Part shown: positions 1 to 9,856 of the stretch, piece by piece
Layout: every line of letters starts with the position of its first letter
Position numbering within the stretch: the first letter of the stretch is position 1
DNA from: Novosphingobium huizhouense
GTDB taxonomy: Bacteria > Pseudomonadota > Alphaproteobacteria > Sphingomonadales > Sphingomonadaceae
Length of the DNA stretch: 64,000 nucleotides
Assembly: GCF_020179475.1 (NCBI RefSeq)
Contig: NZ_JAILXZ010000006.1
Location: forward strand, 1-64,000
Reading direction: 5' to 3'
Translations under genes and position numbers: made by a program
Notes under the pieces: generated by a model
The model's database searches: none
What the model was told of the DNA's origin: nothing
The model's input: the letters and a program-made list of their open reading frames with translations, nothing else

Positions 1-488
1 CCCGGACCGGGCGCCGTCGCCCACATGTCCCTTCATCTAAACCAACAATGTCAAAGAACCACTCAACCCCGTCCCATCCCCAGGCCAAAGGACCCGAAAG
101 AGACAAAATCAGGCGGACAACCATCCCCCCCCGCTTTCTTGCGATCGGGGGAACCAGGTGTCCGTCCTATGTGGCGACCAGCTGAACCATCCCTTCGAAG
201 CGTTTCGAAGCAGCGTCCCTGCCGGTGACGCCGCATATATGGAGGGCTTTTGAGTCGGTCAACACAGTTTTTGCAGAAAAATGTCAGTGCCCCCCAAACC
301 CCGGTTTTCGCGGGGGTTTTCCATCGAGGGGACGCCCGGAGGGGCCATGCAGGCCCCTTCCCGCTCCCGCCCTGCCCCCTGCGCCGCCGCGCATTCCTCG
401 GGATTGCCTGTGCCCAACACGCTTTTTTTACGGTAAATGCCTAGCCACGCGGCTGACGGGCAGCCCTTAGGACGAGCGCACGCACCGA
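1..488. other. Gene-poor leader region, 488 bp
   Basis: I see no credible gene here. The short open frames in it are arginine/proline-rich or lack a ribosome-binding site. The region is less GC-rich than the genes around it and has a C8 run near 126-133, a repeated TTCGAA pair near 195-210, a terminator-like hairpin at 296-320 and a T7 run near 424-430. It probably holds the end of an upstream transcription unit and the promoter of the glycosyltransferase at 489. I found no tRNA or rRNA signature. Confidence 0.5.
296..320 (+). terminator. Terminator-like hairpin
   Basis: AAACCCC pairs with GGGGTTT around a short loop and is followed by TTTT, so the hairpin plus T-tract has the shape of an intrinsic terminator. 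The stem is short and the T-tract is only four bases, so strength is uncertain. It would end transcription coming from left of the window. Confidence 0.45.
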
Positions 489-1487
489 ATGCCGATACCC
501 ACGCCCAAGGTCAGCGTCGCGCTCAGCGTCTATAATGGCGAGCGATTCCTCGACCAGGCGATCGAGAGCGTCCTCGGCCAGACCTTCGGCGACTTCGAGT
601 TCCTGATCCTCGACGACGGTTCGCGCGACGCGACGCGGGCGATCGTCGAATCCTATGCCGCGCGCGATTCGCGCATCCGCGCGATCTTCCAGGACAATCG
701 CGGGCTCGTCGCCAGCCTGAACCGGCTGCTGGGCGAATCGCGCGCGCCGCTGGTCGCGCGGATGGACGCCGACGACGTCTGCCTGCCCGAGCGCTTCGCG
801 CGCCAGACCGCCTTCCTCGACGCCCATCCCGAGGTCGGCGTGCTGGGGACGTGGACCGAGGACATCGACGAATCGGGCGCGCCGCATCGCATCCTTGCGC
901 GCGACCACCCCTGCACGCACGAGGCGTTCCTCGAAGCGGTCGAGCTCGGCCTCCCGCTGATCTGCCATCCCGCGGTGATGTACCGGCGCGACGTGGTGCT
1001 TTCGGTGGGCGGCTATCACCGCGCCTTCCGCCATTGCGAGGACCTCGACCTGTGGCTCCGGCTCGCCGCGGTCACCCGCATCGCCAACCTGCCCGAGCGG
1101 CTGCTGCGCTATCGCCACTACGAGGAGCAGGTGTCGAGCCGCCACGCGACGGTCCAGCAGGTCGGCGCCGCCGTGGCGCGCATCGCCCACGCAGAGCGTC
1201 AGGCGGGCCGGCCCGATCCGACCGCCGGGCTCGACGCACTGCCGCCGCTCGATTCGCTCGATGCGCTGTTCGCGAAGGAGGGAATCGCCAAGGCGGTGCG
1301 CGCGCGGGTCGCGCCCGGCCTGATCTATTCGCGCAGCGGCCTCAAGGACGAGGGCTTCGACATCGTGCGGCAATACATCCGCGAAGGCGGCTCGCACCGC
1401 GGGATGTGGCGCACCGTGGCGCGGCTGATCCTGTTCGGCGAGCCGGCGCGCGCCGCCGCGCTGGCAAAGACCCTGGCGCTGGGATGA
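489..1487 (+). CDS. Family 2 glycosyltransferase
   Basis: This is a GT-A fold family 2 glycosyltransferase of 332 residues, predicted cytoplasmic. It would transfer a sugar from a nucleotide donor during surface polysaccharide or O-antigen synthesis. The N-terminus has the hallmark VSVALSVYNGERFL at about 8-21, the first acidic pair LDDGS at 41-45, and the metal/donor motif DADD at 93-96. A purine-rich AGGACGAG lies about ten bases before the ATG. The flippase gene starts four bases after this stop, so the two are very likely one operon. Sugar donor and acceptor cannot be read from sequence. Confidence 0.85.
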   Translation: MPIPTPKVSVALSVYNGERFLDQAIESVLGQTFGDFEFLILDDGSRDATRAIVESYAARDSRIRAIFQDNRGLVASLNRLLGESRAPLVARMDADDVCLPERFARQTAFLDAHPEVGVLGTWTEDIDESGAPHRILARDHPCTHEAFLEAVELGLPLICHPAVMYRRDVVLSVGGYHRAFRHCEDLDLWLRLAAVTRIANLPERLLRYRHYEEQVSSRHATVQQVGAAVARIAHAERQAGRPDPTAGLDALPPLDSLDALFAKEGIAKAVRARVAPGLIYSRSGLKDEGFDIVRQYIREGGSHRGMWRTVARLILFGEPARAAALAKTLALG

Positions 1488-1491
1488 CGTC

Positions 1492-2997
1492 TTGAGCGAG
1501 CCTGCCGAGACGCCGCCCGCGCGCGAACCCGCCGCGATGAGCGTGCGCGGGGCCGCGGTCTGGGCGATGGCCGGGCAATACCTTTCGTTCGCGGTCCAGT
1601 TCGTCACCTCGGTGCTGATCTCGCGGCTGTTCCTTGGCCCGGGCGAAGTCGGCCTGTTCTCGATCGGCATGGCGGCGGCGCTCGTCGTCGCGGTGCTCCA
1701 GGACTTCGGCCTGTCGCGCTACATCTCGGGCCTGCCCGCGCTCGACCGCGACGAGATCGCGCGCTGCAGTTCGGTGGCGCTGCTGTTCGCGCTGGTCATC
1801 GCCGCGGCGCTCGCCGGAGCGAGCGTGCCGCTGGCGCGGCTCTACCAGATGCCCGCGCTCGGCCCCCTGCTCCGCGTCATTGCGCTGAGCTATCTGTTCG
1901 TGCCGCTTTCGGTCGTGCCGATGGCGCTGATGGCGCGCGCGATGCAGTTCCGCGGGCACTTCGTCGTCAACGTCTCGGGCGCGCTCGCGCAAGGAGCGGT
2001 GGCGCTGGGGCTGGCGGCGGGCGGATCGTCGTCGATGGCGCTCGCCTGGGCGACGGTGGCGGCGGCCGCGGTCCGCGGGCTGGTCGCGCAGGGCCTGCGG
2101 CCGAGCCTGCCGCGCCGGCTGCGGCTGGACGGCATCGCCCGCGTGCTCGGCTTCGGCGCGCGCTCGAGCCTGCTGTACCTTTCAGGCGCGCTCGGCACGA
2201 GGACCCCCGACCTGATCGTGGGCAAGGCGCTGGGCGCCTTCGCGGTCGGGCTGTTCAGCCGCGCGGCCAGCCTTTCCGACCAGTTCCGCATGCTCATTTC
2301 CGGGGCGATCGGCAGCGTGTTCTATCCCGCCTTCGCGCGGATTCGCGACCGGGGCGAGCCGCTCGGTCCTGCCTACCTTCGCGTCTGCGCGGGCTATTCG
2401 GGCGTGGTCTGGCCGGGAATGGCCGGGCTCGCGCTCGCCGCCGAGCCGCTGGTCCGCGCCCTCTACGGCCCCGCCTGGGCCGCGACCGCGATGCCGCTGA
2501 CGACGATCGCGCTGACCGAGATCCTGCTCGTCGCCCTGCCGCTGCACATCGACCTGCCGATCCTTGCCGGAAAGCTCAATCCGCTGCTCGCCCGCAACAC
2601 GGTGGACACGGCGATGTCGATCGCGCTGCTGGCGATCGGCTGCCGGTGGGGGGTCGAGGGCGCGGCGGCCTCGCGCCTTGTCTATGGCGCCGGATGGTAT
2701 GCGCTCTACTTCGGCTTCATGCGGCGCATCATCGGGTTCGATACCCGGGCCCTGCTCGCGATCTACCTGCGCAGCGCCGCGACCACGCTTGCCGCGCTCG
2801 CGCCGCTGATCCTGGCCTATGTCCTGTGGGCGCCGCCCTCCGCGATGCCGTTCGCCGGGCTCGCCGCCTGCGCGCTCGGCGGCGGCGCGACCTGGCTTGC
2901 CGCGCTGGCGCTGGTCCGCCACCCCGTGCTCGACGAGATCGTCGGTATCGCGGCGCAGGTCCCGTTGCTCGCCCGCCTGGTGCCGGCGCGCCGCTGA
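1492..2997 (+). CDS. Wzx-like polysaccharide flippase
   Basis: A polytopic inner-membrane protein of 501 residues in the MOP superfamily (polysaccharide transporter branch), with roughly a dozen hydrophobic segments. It is expected to flip lipid-linked oligosaccharide across the inner membrane. The N-terminal GAAVWAMAGQYLSFAVQFVT and the later LGTRTPDLIVGKALGAFAVG are typical of lipopolysaccharide biosynthesis flippases. The given start is TTG, four bases after the glycosyltransferase stop. An in-frame ATG at 1537 would shorten the protein by 15 residues and is a real alternative. Context with the GT2 gene supports polysaccharide export over drug export. Confidence 0.8.
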   Translation: MSEPAETPPAREPAAMSVRGAAVWAMAGQYLSFAVQFVTSVLISRLFLGPGEVGLFSIGMAAALVVAVLQDFGLSRYISGLPALDRDEIARCSSVALLFALVIAAALAGASVPLARLYQMPALGPLLRVIALSYLFVPLSVVPMALMARAMQFRGHFVVNVSGALAQGAVALGLAAGGSSSMALAWATVAAAAVRGLVAQGLRPSLPRRLRLDGIARVLGFGARSSLLYLSGALGTRTPDLIVGKALGAFAVGLFSRAASLSDQFRMLISGAIGSVFYPAFARIRDRGEPLGPAYLRVCAGYSGVVWPGMAGLALAAEPLVRALYGPAWAATAMPLTTIALTEILLVALPLHIDLPILAGKLNPLLARNTVDTAMSIALLAIGCRWGVEGAAASRLVYGAGWYALYFGFMRRIIGFDTRALLAIYLRSAATTLAALAPLILAYVLWAPPSAMPFAGLAACALGGGATWLAALALVRHPVLDEIVGIAAQVPLLARLVPARR

Positions 2998-3074
2998 CCG
3001 GCCGCGATCGGTCCGCCGCAAAGCCATGGCGCCGCGCGCGCGCGCGGCGTATGATCGCCGGCGGAGAAGATGCC

Positions 3075-4046
3075 ATGAGGCCCAGACTGCCCGGAGCGGC
3101 GGGGCTGTTGCTGGTGCTGGCGACGATCGCGCCGGCCCGTTCGCAGGCGCAGCCACCGCCGGAGAAGATGCCGGCCGATTCGCCGCCGGCCGAGATCCTG
3201 CCGCCCGAGACGATTTCGCTCGGCCGCGACGGCAGCCACCGAATGACCGTACCGGTGCGGATCGGTCCCGCCGGGCCGTACGACTTCCTGGTCGACACCG
3301 GGGCCGAGCGCACCGTCCTTGCCCGCGACATCGCGATCCGCCTGGGCCTGGGCGCAAGCGGCACGGCGCGCATGATCGGGGTGGCCGGCGAGCAGGACGT
3401 CGACCTGGTCCACGTCGAGGAGATCGGCCTCGGCTCGCGCAGCTTCTACGGCCTGTCCGCGCCCCTGCTCGAAGGCGCGAACATCGGCGCGGACGGCATC
3501 GTCGGGCTGGACAGCCTGCAGGGCCAGCGCGTGCTGCTCGACTTCGACCGCAACCGCATGGCGATCGGCGACGCCGGCGACCTGGGCGGTAGCCGCGGCT
3601 TCGAGATCGTCGTGACGGCGCGGCGCAAGTCGGGGCAGCTGATCATGACCGACGCCGTGCTCGACGGCGTGCGCACGGCCGTGGTGATCGACACCGGTTC
3701 GGACGCCTCGATCGGCAACCGCGCGCTGCAGCAGGCGCTGAGCCGCCGGCACAAGCTTGACCAAGCGCAGCTCTTTTCGGTTACCGGGCAGAGCATCATG
3801 GCCGATATCGGCCTTGCGCGACGGCTCGAGCTCGGCAGGCTGGTGATGACCAACACCACGATCATGTTCGCCGATGCGCCGCCGTTCGACCGGCTGGGAC
3901 TGGCGCGCAAGCCTGCGCTCCTGCTCGGGATGAACCAGTTGCGCCTGTTCCATCGCGTCGCGATCGACTTTGCCGCGCGGCGCATCCTGTTCGACATGCC
4001 CGAGGGGACCTTGCTGCCGGGGCTCGGACAAGCGCCGCGAAGCTGA
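3075..4046 (+). CDS. Retropepsin-like aspartic protease, two domains
   Basis: A 323-residue secreted or periplasmic protein carrying two retropepsin-like aspartyl protease halves. The active-site triplets DTG are at about 74-76 (VDTGAERTVL) and 206-208 (IDTGSDASIG), so the pair could form one active site within a single chain. Residues 1-25 look like a signal peptide ending near ARSQA and are followed by a proline-rich linker. The ATG at 3075 is chosen because GGAGAAG lies six bases before it; an upstream ATG at 3051 lacks this. Substrates are unknown. It lies alone between the flippase and the Atm1 exporter. Confidence 0.75.
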   Translation: MRPRLPGAAGLLLVLATIAPARSQAQPPPEKMPADSPPAEILPPETISLGRDGSHRMTVPVRIGPAGPYDFLVDTGAERTVLARDIAIRLGLGASGTARMIGVAGEQDVDLVHVEEIGLGSRSFYGLSAPLLEGANIGADGIVGLDSLQGQRVLLDFDRNRMAIGDAGDLGGSRGFEIVVTARRKSGQLIMTDAVLDGVRTAVVIDTGSDASIGNRALQQALSRRHKLDQAQLFSVTGQSIMADIGLARRLELGRLVMTNTTIMFADAPPFDRLGLARKPALLLGMNQLRLFHRVAIDFAARRILFDMPEGTLLPGLGQAPRS

Positions 4047-4100
4047 CCGCGGTGGCGCGGGGGCTGGCGCCCGCCGGGAAAGCGCCTATCTGGGAAGGCG

Positions 4101-5918
4101 ATGCCTCCTGATGCTCCCCCGGATCCTTCGGCGACCCATGCCGGCTGGCGCACGCTGCAGCGCTTCCTGCCCTACCTCTGGCCCCGCGAAAATCCGGCGC
4201 TGCGCTGGCGGATCGTCGTCGCCTGCGCGCTGATCCTGGTCTCGACCGGCACCCAGCTCGCGCTGCCCTACGCGCTCAAGTGGGCGATCGACGCGATGAA
4301 CGCGACCGGCCCGCGCGCGCTGCAGTTCGTGATGCTGACGGTGCTTGCCTACAGCTTCGGACGCTTTTCCGGCACGGTGTTCGACAACTTGCGCAACATC
4401 GTGTTCGAGCGCGTCGGGCAGGATGCGACGCGGCACCTGGCCGAGAACGTGTTCGCCCGGCTGCACCGCCTGTCGCTGCGCTTCCACCTCGCACGCCGCA
4501 CCGGCGAAGTGACCAAGGTGATCGAGCGCGGCACCAAGAGCATCGACACGATGCTCTACTTCATGCTGTTCAACATCGCGCCGACGGTGCTTCAGCTCGT
4601 CGTCGTCGCGGTGATCTTCCAGCTCAACTTCGGCTGGGGCCTCGTCGCCGCCACCACGCTGGCGGTCGTCGCCTATATCTGGGTCACCCGCGCAATCACC
4701 GAATGGCGCACGCACTTGCGCGAGAAGATGAACAAGCTCGACGGCCAGGCGCTGTCGCGGGCAGTCGACTCGCTGCTCAACTACGAGACGGTCAAGTACT
4801 TCGGCGCCGAGGCGCGCGAGGAAGCGCGCTACGCCGCCGCCACCCGCGCCTATGCCGATGCCGCGGTGAAGAGCGAGAACAGCCTCGGCCTGCTCAACAT
4901 CGCGCAGGCGCTGGTCGTCAACCTGCTGATGGCGGGCGCGCTCGCCTATACCGTCTGGGGTTGGTCGAAGGGCCAGTACACCGCCGGCCAGCTGGTCTTC
5001 GTGCAGACGTACCTGACCCAGCTGTTCCGCCCGCTCGACATGCTCGGCATGGTCTATCGCACGATCCGCCAGGGCCTGATCGACATGGCCGAGATGTTCC
5101 GCCTGATCGACACCGAGGTCGAGGTCGCCGATGCGCCGGGCGCACCGGCGCTGGCGGTGCGCCAGCCCTCGGTGACCTTCGACAACGTGGTGTTCGGCTA
5201 CGACAGCGACCGGACGATCCTGCACGGCCTTTCGTTCGAAGTGCCGGCGGGCAGCCGCGTCGCGATCGTCGGCCCTTCGGGCGCGGGCAAGAGCACGATC
5301 GCAAGGCTGCTGTTCCGCTTCTACGATCCGCAAGGCGGGCGCATCCTGATCGACGGACAGGACATCGCGCAGGTGACCCAGGCGAGCGTGCGCGCCGCCA
5401 TCGGCATCGTGCCGCAGGATTCGGTGCTGTTCAACGACACGATCGGCTACAACATCGCCTATGGCCGCGACGGCGCGGGCGCGGACGATGTCGCCGAAGC
5501 GGTGCGCGGCGCCTCGCTTGCCGAATTCATCGCCCGGCTGCCGCAGGGGCTCGACACCGAAGTCGGCGAGCGCGGGCTCAAGCTGTCGGGTGGCGAGAAG
5601 CAGCGCGTGGCGATCGCCCGCACGCTGGTGAAGAACCCGCCGATCCTGCTGTTCGACGAGGCAACCAGCGCGCTCGACACGCGCACCGAGCAGGACATCC
5701 TGGCGACGATGCGCACGGTCGCCAGCCGTCGCACGACGATCTCGATCGCGCACCGGCTGTCGACGATCGCGGATTCGGACACGATCCTCGTGCTCGACCA
5801 GGGGCGCCTTGCCGAACAGGGCAGCCATGCCGAACTGCTGCGCCGGGGCGGCCTCTATGCCGAGATGTGGGCGCGCCAGGCGGCCGAGAGCGAGGACATC
5901 AGCGAGGCGGCGGAATAG
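4101..5918 (+). CDS. atm1: Atm1-type ABC exporter
   Basis: A half-transporter of 605 residues with an N-terminal six-helix membrane domain (about 30-330) fused to an ATPase. Walker A GPSGAGKS is at 391-398, signature LSGGE at 495-499 and Walker B ILLFDE at 515-520. The sequence agrees over long stretches with what I recall of Novosphingobium aromaticivorans NaAtm1, whose family exports glutathione derivatives and glutathione-metal complexes and confers heavy-metal tolerance. It acts as an inner-membrane homodimer. It appears monocistronic, with a 54-bp gap from the protease gene. The near match to NaAtm1 is also the strongest single pointer to the host lineage. Confidence 0.93.
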   Translation: MPPDAPPDPSATHAGWRTLQRFLPYLWPRENPALRWRIVVACALILVSTGTQLALPYALKWAIDAMNATGPRALQFVMLTVLAYSFGRFSGTVFDNLRNIVFERVGQDATRHLAENVFARLHRLSLRFHLARRTGEVTKVIERGTKSIDTMLYFMLFNIAPTVLQLVVVAVIFQLNFGWGLVAATTLAVVAYIWVTRAITEWRTHLREKMNKLDGQALSRAVDSLLNYETVKYFGAEAREEARYAAATRAYADAAVKSENSLGLLNIAQALVVNLLMAGALAYTVWGWSKGQYTAGQLVFVQTYLTQLFRPLDMLGMVYRTIRQGLIDMAEMFRLIDTEVEVADAPGAPALAVRQPSVTFDNVVFGYDSDRTILHGLSFEVPAGSRVAIVGPSGAGKSTIARLLFRFYDPQGGRILIDGQDIAQVTQASVRAAIGIVPQDSVLFNDTIGYNIAYGRDGAGADDVAEAVRGASLAEFIARLPQGLDTEVGERGLKLSGGEKQRVAIARTLVKNPPILLFDEATSALDTRTEQDILATMRTVASRRTTISIAHRLSTIADSDTILVLDQGRLAEQGSHAELLRRGGLYAEMWARQAAESEDISEAAE

Positions 5919-5928
5919 CGCGGTGCGG

Positions 5929-6132
5929 CTACTTCACTACCTCGGCTTCGTGCCAGACCACCGCCTGCGCGACTTTCACGCAGTCCATCCCCGCGTCGTA
6001 GGTGATCGAGGGCGAGCCGTAGAGCCGCCAGCCTTGCGCCAGCGCCTCGGACACGCGTTCGCAGAAGGCGCGGTCGTCGCGGCCGGTGAGCAGGCGGTAG
6101 ATCGGCCGGTCCTCCGGGGTCTCGTAGCTCAT
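5929..6132 (-). CDS. DUF1737 family small protein
   Basis: A 67-residue protein with the DUF1737 pattern: an IYRLLTGRDD segment near residues 11-20, then LAQGWRLYGSPSITYD near 31-46. Members occur in many bacteria, often as short cytoplasmic proteins or as a C-terminal module, and no biochemical role is established. The ATG at 6132 begins exactly where the similarity begins. The gene converges with atm1, with ten bases between the stops, and is divergent from the serine hydrolase, so the 6133-6204 gap probably carries both promoters. Confidence 0.75.
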   Translation of the reverse strand: MSYETPEDRPIYRLLTGRDDRAFCERVSEALAQGWRLYGSPSITYDAGMDCVKVAQAVVWHEAEVVK

Positions 6133-6204
6133 TGCACCATGTTCCTGTTTGCGATCCCGCACGCTTAGGCGATAATGCCGGCGACCGCCACGGGGGACAC
6201 GTCG

Positions 6205-7215
6205 ATGCGGGCACTTGCCGGACTTGCCACGCTCGCACTGGCTTTGAGCGCCAGCACCGCCGTGCAGGCCGAGGGGCGGCTCGATGCAGCCGCGCGCGCG
6301 CTTGCCGCCCGGGGCTTCACCGGCGAAGTGCTGTCGGGGACGGGCGAACGCCGGGTCATCGGCGTCAAGGTTCCGGAGCGCTGGGTGCTGGGCTCGGTGA
6401 CCAAGCAGATCGTTGCGGTCGCCGCCGCCAGGCTGGTCGAGGAGGGCAAGGCGAGCTGGGGCGACACGCTCGCCGCGCGCCTTCCCGCCTTTGCCGGCCA
6501 CCCTTCGGCTTCGGTCACGCTCGCGGAGCTGTTCCGGCACACCTCGGGCCTTGCCTCGCCGCAGGATGGCGTGGCCGACGATGCCGTTCCGCCCTACCTG
6601 GCGCGCGGGCGCACGGGCGACGTGCTCGCCCCGTGCCTCGCCGCGCCGACCGGCGAGCGCGGGCGCTTCCGCTACAACAACTGCGACACGATCGTCGCCG
6701 GCGCCATGCTCGAAGCCGCGAGCGGCGAGACGCTCTCCGCGCTGCTGGCGCGCACGGTGTTCCGCCCCGCGGGGATGAGGCACACCCGCTTCGCCCGCCC
6801 CGAAGAGATCGTCGCGTTCTCCGCCTCCGGCAACCGGATCGAGGTCGCCGGCTACGGCGCTTCGGGGGGACTGCTCGGGACGGCCGACGACATCGTGCGC
6901 TTCGACAAGGCGCTGATGGCCGGCAAGCTGGTGGGCGAGGCGCAACGCAAGCTGCTGTGGCAGGGCGAACCCTCGCTCGGCTATGTCGCGCTCGGCGTAT
7001 GGAGCTTCCCGGCAAGGCTCAAGGGCTGCAACGGCGACGTCGCGCTGGTCGAACGGCGCGGCGATGTCGATGGCACGCAGGCGCGCAACATCATCGCGCC
7101 CGCGCTCGGCCGCGCGCTGGTGATGCTGACGCCGAACCCCGAGTTCGACTTCGGCGAGATCTGGCAGGGCAAGGGCGCAAGCTACGATCTCGCCTCGGCC
7201 GCTTTCTGCGGGTAG
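6205..7215 (+). CDS. Beta-lactamase-like serine hydrolase
   Basis: An exported hydrolase of 336 residues with the class C beta-lactamase/DD-peptidase fold. A signal peptide covers about 1-22 (MRALAGLATLALALS to VQA). The nucleophile motif SVTK is at 64-67 and the second motif YNN at 156-158. The C-terminal KTG-type motif is not obvious. Such proteins include esterases and peptidases as well as true beta-lactamases, so resistance should not be assumed. The ATG at 6205 is preferred over an in-frame ATG at 6175 because GGGGGAC precedes it and the signal peptide then starts cleanly. It converges on hslU. Confidence 0.75.
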   Translation: MRALAGLATLALALSASTAVQAEGRLDAAARALAARGFTGEVLSGTGERRVIGVKVPERWVLGSVTKQIVAVAAARLVEEGKASWGDTLAARLPAFAGHPSASVTLAELFRHTSGLASPQDGVADDAVPPYLARGRTGDVLAPCLAAPTGERGRFRYNNCDTIVAGAMLEAASGETLSALLARTVFRPAGMRHTRFARPEEIVAFSASGNRIEVAGYGASGGLLGTADDIVRFDKALMAGKLVGEAQRKLLWQGEPSLGYVALGVWSFPARLKGCNGDVALVERRGDVDGTQARNIIAPALGRALVMLTPNPEFDFGEIWQGKGASYDLASAAFCG

Positions 7216-7218
7216 GCC

Positions 7219-8520
7219 TCAGAGGATGTACTTCGACAGGTCCGCGTTGGCGGCCAGGCCCTCGAGCCGCGCCGCGACATAGGCCTCGTCGACGGTCACC
7301 GTCTCGCCCTTGCGGTCCTCGGCGTCGAAGCTGACTTCCTCGAGTAGCTTTTCCATCACCGTCTGCAGCCGCCGCGCGCCGATGTTCTCGACGCTTTCGT
7401 TCACCTGCGCCGCGGTACGTGCAACCGCGCGGATCGCTTCCGGGGTGAAGTCGAGCGTCACCTCCTCGGTCGCGATCAGCGCGCGGTACTGCTCGACGAG
7501 GTTGGCCCGCGTCTCGGACAGGATGCGCACGAAGTCGTCCTCGGACAGCGCCTGGAGCTCGACGCGGATCGGCAGGCGGCCCTGCAGTTCGGGGAGCATG
7601 TCGCTCGGCTTGGCGACGTGGAACGCGCCGCTCGCGATGAACAGCACGTGGTCGGTCTTCATCGGCCCGTACTTGGTCGCGACCGTGGTGCCCTCGATCA
7701 GCGGCAGCAGGTCGCGCTGCACGCCTTCGCGGCTGACCGAGCCGCCGCGCACGTCCGAAACCGCGATCTTGTCGATCTCGTCGATGAACACGATGCCGTT
7801 GGTCTCGGCGTTCTGCAGCGCGACGCGGGCGACATCGTCCTGGTCCATGCGCTTTTCGGCCTCTTCGTCGACCAGCTTGTCCCAGGCATCGGCAACGCGC
7901 ATCTTGCGCCGCTTCATCTGCTGCCGGCCGAACGCCTTGCCCATCATGTCGGACAGGTTGATCATGCCGATGTTGCCGCCCATGCCGGGGATCTCCATCG
8001 GCATCGACGGCGCATCCTCGACCTCGATCTCGACCTCGACATCGTTCATCGAGCCGTCGGCCAGCCGCGCCTTGAAGCTCTCGCGCGTCGCCTCGCTGGC
8101 GCCGTCGCCGACGAGCGCCTTGAGCAGGCGGTCCATCGCCGCCTTGCTCGCCGCCTCGCGCACCGCCTCGCGGCGGCGCTCCTTCTCGAGCCGGATCGCT
8201 TCCTCGACGAGGTCGCGCGCGATCTGCTCGACATCGCGGCCGACATAGCCGACCTCGGTGAACTTGGTCGCCTCGACCTTGACGAACGGCGCGTCGGCAA
8301 GCCGCGCCAGGCGGCGGCTGATCTCGGTCTTGCCGCAGCCCGTGGGCCCGATCATCAGGATGTTCTTCGGCGAAACCTCGTCGCGCAGGTCGGCGGACAG
8401 CCGCTGGCGGCGCCAGCGGTTGCGCAGCGCGACGGCGACCGCCTTCTTCGCGTCGGTCTGGCCGACGATATGCTCGTCGAGCGCGCGGACGATCGCCTTG
8501 GGGGTAAGCATGTCGGTCAT
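7219..8520 (-). CDS. hslU: HslU, ATPase of the HslVU protease
   Basis: The AAA+ unfoldase HslU (ClpY), 433 residues, forms hexamers that unfold substrates and feed them to HslV in the cytoplasm. Walker A GPTGCGKT is at 58-65, the GYVGRDVE pore loop follows about 30 residues later, and Walker B is in [10 protein letters not shown]. An intermediate domain of about 110 residues is present, and the C-terminus ends LSKYIL, the tail that inserts into HslV. The ATG at 8520 lies five bases after the hslV stop, so the two genes are one operon in the usual order. Confidence 0.96.
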   Translation of the reverse strand: MTDMLTPKAIVRALDEHIVGQTDAKKAVAVALRNRWRRQRLSADLRDEVSPKNILMIGPTGCGKTEISRRLARLADAPFVKVEATKFTEVGYVGRDVEQIARDLVEEAIRLEKERRREAVREAASKAAMDRLLKALVGDGASEATRESFKARLADGSMNDVEVEIEVEDAPSMPMEIPGMGGNIGMINLSDMMGKAFGRQQMKRRKMRVADAWDKLVDEEAEKRMDQDDVARVALQNAETNGIVFIDEIDKIAVSDVRGGSVSREGVQRDLLPLIEGTTVATKYGPMKTDHVLFIASGAFHVAKPSDMLPELQGRLPIRVELQALSEDDFVRILSETRANLVEQYRALIATEEVTLDFTPEAIRAVARTAAQVNESVENIGARRLQTVMEKLLEEVSFDAEDRKGETVTVDEAYVAARLEGLAANADLSKYIL

Positions 8521-8525
8521 CGGGA

Positions 8526-9083
8526 TCAGACTTCCTCGACCGTCACGCGGTCGTTGGTGAACACGCAGACTTCGGCGGCGACCTGCATGGCGCGCCGCGC
8601 GATCTTTTCCGCATCGTCCTCGTAGTCGGTCAGCGCACGCGCGGCGGCGAGCGCATAGTTGCCGCCCGAGCCGATCGCGGCGATGCCCGCTTCGGGTTCG
8701 AGCACGTCGCCGTTGCCGGTGAGCACCAGCATGGTCTCGGCATCGGCGACGATCATCAGCGCCTCGAGGTTGCGCAGGTACTTGTCGGTGCGCCAGTCCT
8801 TGGCGAGTTCGACCGCCGCGCGCATCAGCTGGCCGCGGTGCTGCTCGAGCTTGCGCTCGAGCCGCTCGAACAGGGTGAAGGCGTCGGCGGTGGCGCCGGC
8901 AAACCCGGCCACGACCTTGCCGTCGCCGATCCGCCGCACCTTGCGGGCGTTGGGCTTCATCACCGTGTTGCCCATCGAGACCTGGCCGTCGCCGGCGATC
9001 ACCGTGCGGCCGTTCTTCTTCACCCCGATGATGGTGGTGCCGTGCCACTGGATCAGGCCGTGGCTAGCCCTGCTTTCGTCCAT
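8526..9083 (-). CDS. hslV: HslV, protease subunit of HslVU
   Basis: The N-terminal nucleophile threonine protease HslV (ClpQ), which forms a double hexamer capped by HslU. The propeptide runs to WHG, and autoprocessing would expose Thr16 of [10 protein letters not shown]. The [13 protein letters not shown] and [14 protein letters not shown] segments are diagnostic. I choose the ATG at 9083, giving [10 protein letters not shown], because family members start at this point. An in-frame ATG at 9104 would add seven residues and has no better ribosome-binding site. Protein length is 185 residues. It heads the hslVU operon. Confidence 0.94.
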   Translation of the reverse strand: MDESRASHGLIQWHGTTIIGVKKNGRTVIAGDGQVSMGNTVMKPNARKVRRIGDGKVVAGFAGATADAFTLFERLERKLEQHRGQLMRAAVELAKDWRTDKYLRNLEALMIVADAETMLVLTGNGDVLEPEAGIAAIGSGGNYALAAARALTDYEDDAEKIARRAMQVAAEVCVFTNDRVTVEEV

Positions 9084-9125
9084 GCGCCGCGATATGTGGC
9101 GCATGGAGCCGAATTCAAGCCGCGA

Positions 9126-9626
9126 TCAGCTGCCGTTGGGGCCCGAGCCGTTGGGACCGCTGCCGCCGCCGTTGGCGCCGCCGGGCAGAGCGCCGACCGC
9201 GCCGATGTTGCCGAACAGGTCTTCGAAGAACCCGCGGTCGCGGCCGAGCGTCGGGGTCTTGTCGCCGTTGGGGTCGATCTGCACGACCTTCTCCATGCCG
9301 CCGCGCTGGACGCTGGCGACATTGCCCGCCGGGTCGAAGTCGATCCGGATGATCTTCTCGTCGCGGGTGCGCGGACGCGTGAACGGCGCCTGCTTGGTGT
9401 CGACCGAGACGTAGTACCAGCTCTGCTTGCCGAACTGGCTCTTGAACGTCGGCTGGCCGAGCGCGCGTTCGACCGACAGCCGGTTGTCGATTCCCGGCTG
9501 GACGGATTCGGTCAGGGCGGGATCGATCAGGTAGCCGCGATGGTCCTTGATGCTCGCACAGCCGGAGGCCAGCACCGCCAGGCCCACGATCGCCACGGTG
9601 CGCAACTTGACCTCGGTATTCCGCAT
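9126..9626 (-). CDS. bamE: BamE-like outer membrane assembly lipoprotein
   Basis: A lipoprotein of 166 residues in the SmpA/OmlA (BamE) family, a component of the beta-barrel assembly machine on the periplasmic face of the outer membrane. The lipobox is LASGC, with Cys23 as the lipidated residue. The BamE core follows with SVERALGQPTFKSQFGKQSW, YYVS and EKIIRIDFD. The C-terminal 40 residues are a glycine/asparagine-rich tail with repeated GPNGS units, longer than in the E. coli protein. ATG 9626 is preceded by GGAGCAAGGA, which fixes the start. It is divergent from the CBP3 gene. Confidence 0.88.
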   Translation of the reverse strand: MRNTEVKLRTVAIVGLAVLASGCASIKDHRGYLIDPALTESVQPGIDNRLSVERALGQPTFKSQFGKQSWYYVSVDTKQAPFTRPRTRDEKIIRIDFDPAGNVASVQRGGMEKVVQIDPNGDKTPTLGRDRGFFEDLFGNIGAVGALPGGANGGGSGPNGSGPNGS

Positions 9627-9856
9627 TCCTTGCTCCGATCCGTCGATCCGGGCCTGCCCCGGACACTTGCAGCGCCCGGGTGCACACCCGGACAATTGCC
9701 TTGCGCCCCGGCGTCCCTATATCGCGGCAAGCCTTAGGGTCCAAACCGCATTACCGCAATGGCAGGCTTTCGCCGCCGGTCGCGTTGCCTGCGCCTGGGG
9801 CCGCACGCTTGAATTGGCCCTGAACGGCCGCCCGCCAAAAGAAAGGTCCCCTGTCG

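Noticed and set aside
25..470. Short plus-strand frames before the first glycosyltransferase gene
   Set aside because: No ribosome-binding site, no recognisable protein features, Pro/Arg-rich composition and a terminator-like hairpin in the middle.
6205..7215. Calling the serine hydrolase an AmpC beta-lactamase
   Set aside because: The SxxK and YxN motifs fit, but the KTG motif and flanking AmpC features are not evident, so only a general family call is supported.
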